DNA of 42,307 bases, taken from positions 1 through 42,307 of the forward strand of contig CALGNZ010000110.1 of the NCBI GenBank assembly GCA_937957915.1, given 5' to 3'. Below, in pieces: positions 42,108 to 42,307 of the stretch. The stretch's first letter is position 1. The number at the start of each line of letters is the position of its first letter. Below the pieces are notes generated by a model. It searched no databases. It worked only from the letters and a program-made list of their open reading frames with translations, and was not told the origin of the DNA. This stretch comes from an uncultured Granulosicoccaceae bacterium. GTDB lineage: Bacteria > Pseudomonadota > Gammaproteobacteria > Granulosicoccales > Granulosicoccaceae. A program made the translations under genes and the position numbers.

Positions 42108-42307
42108 CAGCTAACCCTTCTTTGAATTGTACATCTCGGAGAAGCGGTAAACGCCTGCCGTCCACGATGGTGGAGCCTGCAGCACTGTTGCAGTACTACC
42201 CCCGCTCACATTTGCTTAACCGATAACATTGCCTGATTCAGTAGACACCAACAGGCCAGGTCAGCATACGGACGCAACACTGACAAGATGCAGACACGTG
42301 CGCATGA
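42108..42307. promoter_or_regulatory. Upstream region of the selD fusion
   Basis: 200 bp to the window edge with no gene seen. A 17-bp near-palindrome CTGCAGCACTGTTGCAG (42177-42193; one G-T position) could be an operator about 70 bp before the start. Confidence 0.3.

Noticed and set aside
1..42307. CRISPR array, insertion sequence, prophage or defence genes
   Set aside because: No regularly spaced repeats, transposase, phage or nuclease-type defence proteins; the only mobility-type gene is intI.

Overview
The window reads as a chromosomal segment of a Gram-negative proteobacterium, most likely an environmental (probably marine) gammaproteobacterium. The grounds are a chromosomal-type integron integrase, lipoprotein and Tat signals, a fused NDH-like/SelD protein, an aerobic benzoyl-CoA (box) gene set and intergenic REP-like palindromes. 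No rRNA, tRNA, CRISPR array or transposase was seen, and the taxon cannot be fixed from this sequence alone.

Left part (1-9600): a complete integron integrase (intI) is followed by an unrecognised reverse-strand ORF and a stretch of REP-like repeats. A reverse-strand operon then encodes a branched-chain-amino-acid-type ABC importer (livH, livM, a livG-livF fusion, a periplasmic binding protein) with an acyl-CoA ligase gene inside it, ending in a strong intrinsic terminator. Two same-orientation copies of a ~247-bp structured repeat (1803-2050 and 9243-9488) bracket this importer module. A third partial copy lies at 1591-1688.

Middle (9600-23200): a WYL-domain regulator, an MFS permease, a forward group of SDR, histidine phosphatase and VKGC-like/HTTM membrane protein, a secreted GlcG/HbpS-type protein with a CBM10-like motif, an NADP-dependent MDR oxidoreductase, a fused indolepyruvate:ferredoxin oxidoreductase with a divergent Lrp/AsnC regulator, and a lipoprotein esterase of the sialate-O-acetylesterase type.

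Right-middle (23200-37500): everything is on the reverse strand. A DUF1800-DUF1501-PQQ-type sugar dehydrogenase group of exported proteins lies downstream of a benzoate cluster. In transcription order that cluster is an NAD-dependent epimerase-like gene, benzoate-CoA ligase, alpha/beta hydrolase, DUF309-like gene, boxC, boxB, boxA and boxR. Together these would convert benzoate to benzoyl-CoA, epoxidise it and open the ring by hydrolysis. The usual boxD aldehyde dehydrogenase is not in the window. With the indolepyruvate oxidoreductase and the importer-ligase module, the region looks like a neighbourhood for uptake and CoA-dependent breakdown of aromatic or other organic acids; the importer substrate is inferred only.

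Right end (37900-42307): uppP (undecaprenyl-diphosphatase), a divergent PilZ-like gene with a palindrome-rich upstream region, and a fused FAD oxidoreductase-selenide/water dikinase. Several genes (livH, livGF, boxC, the alpha/beta hydrolase, selD) have TTG as the only sensible start codon.
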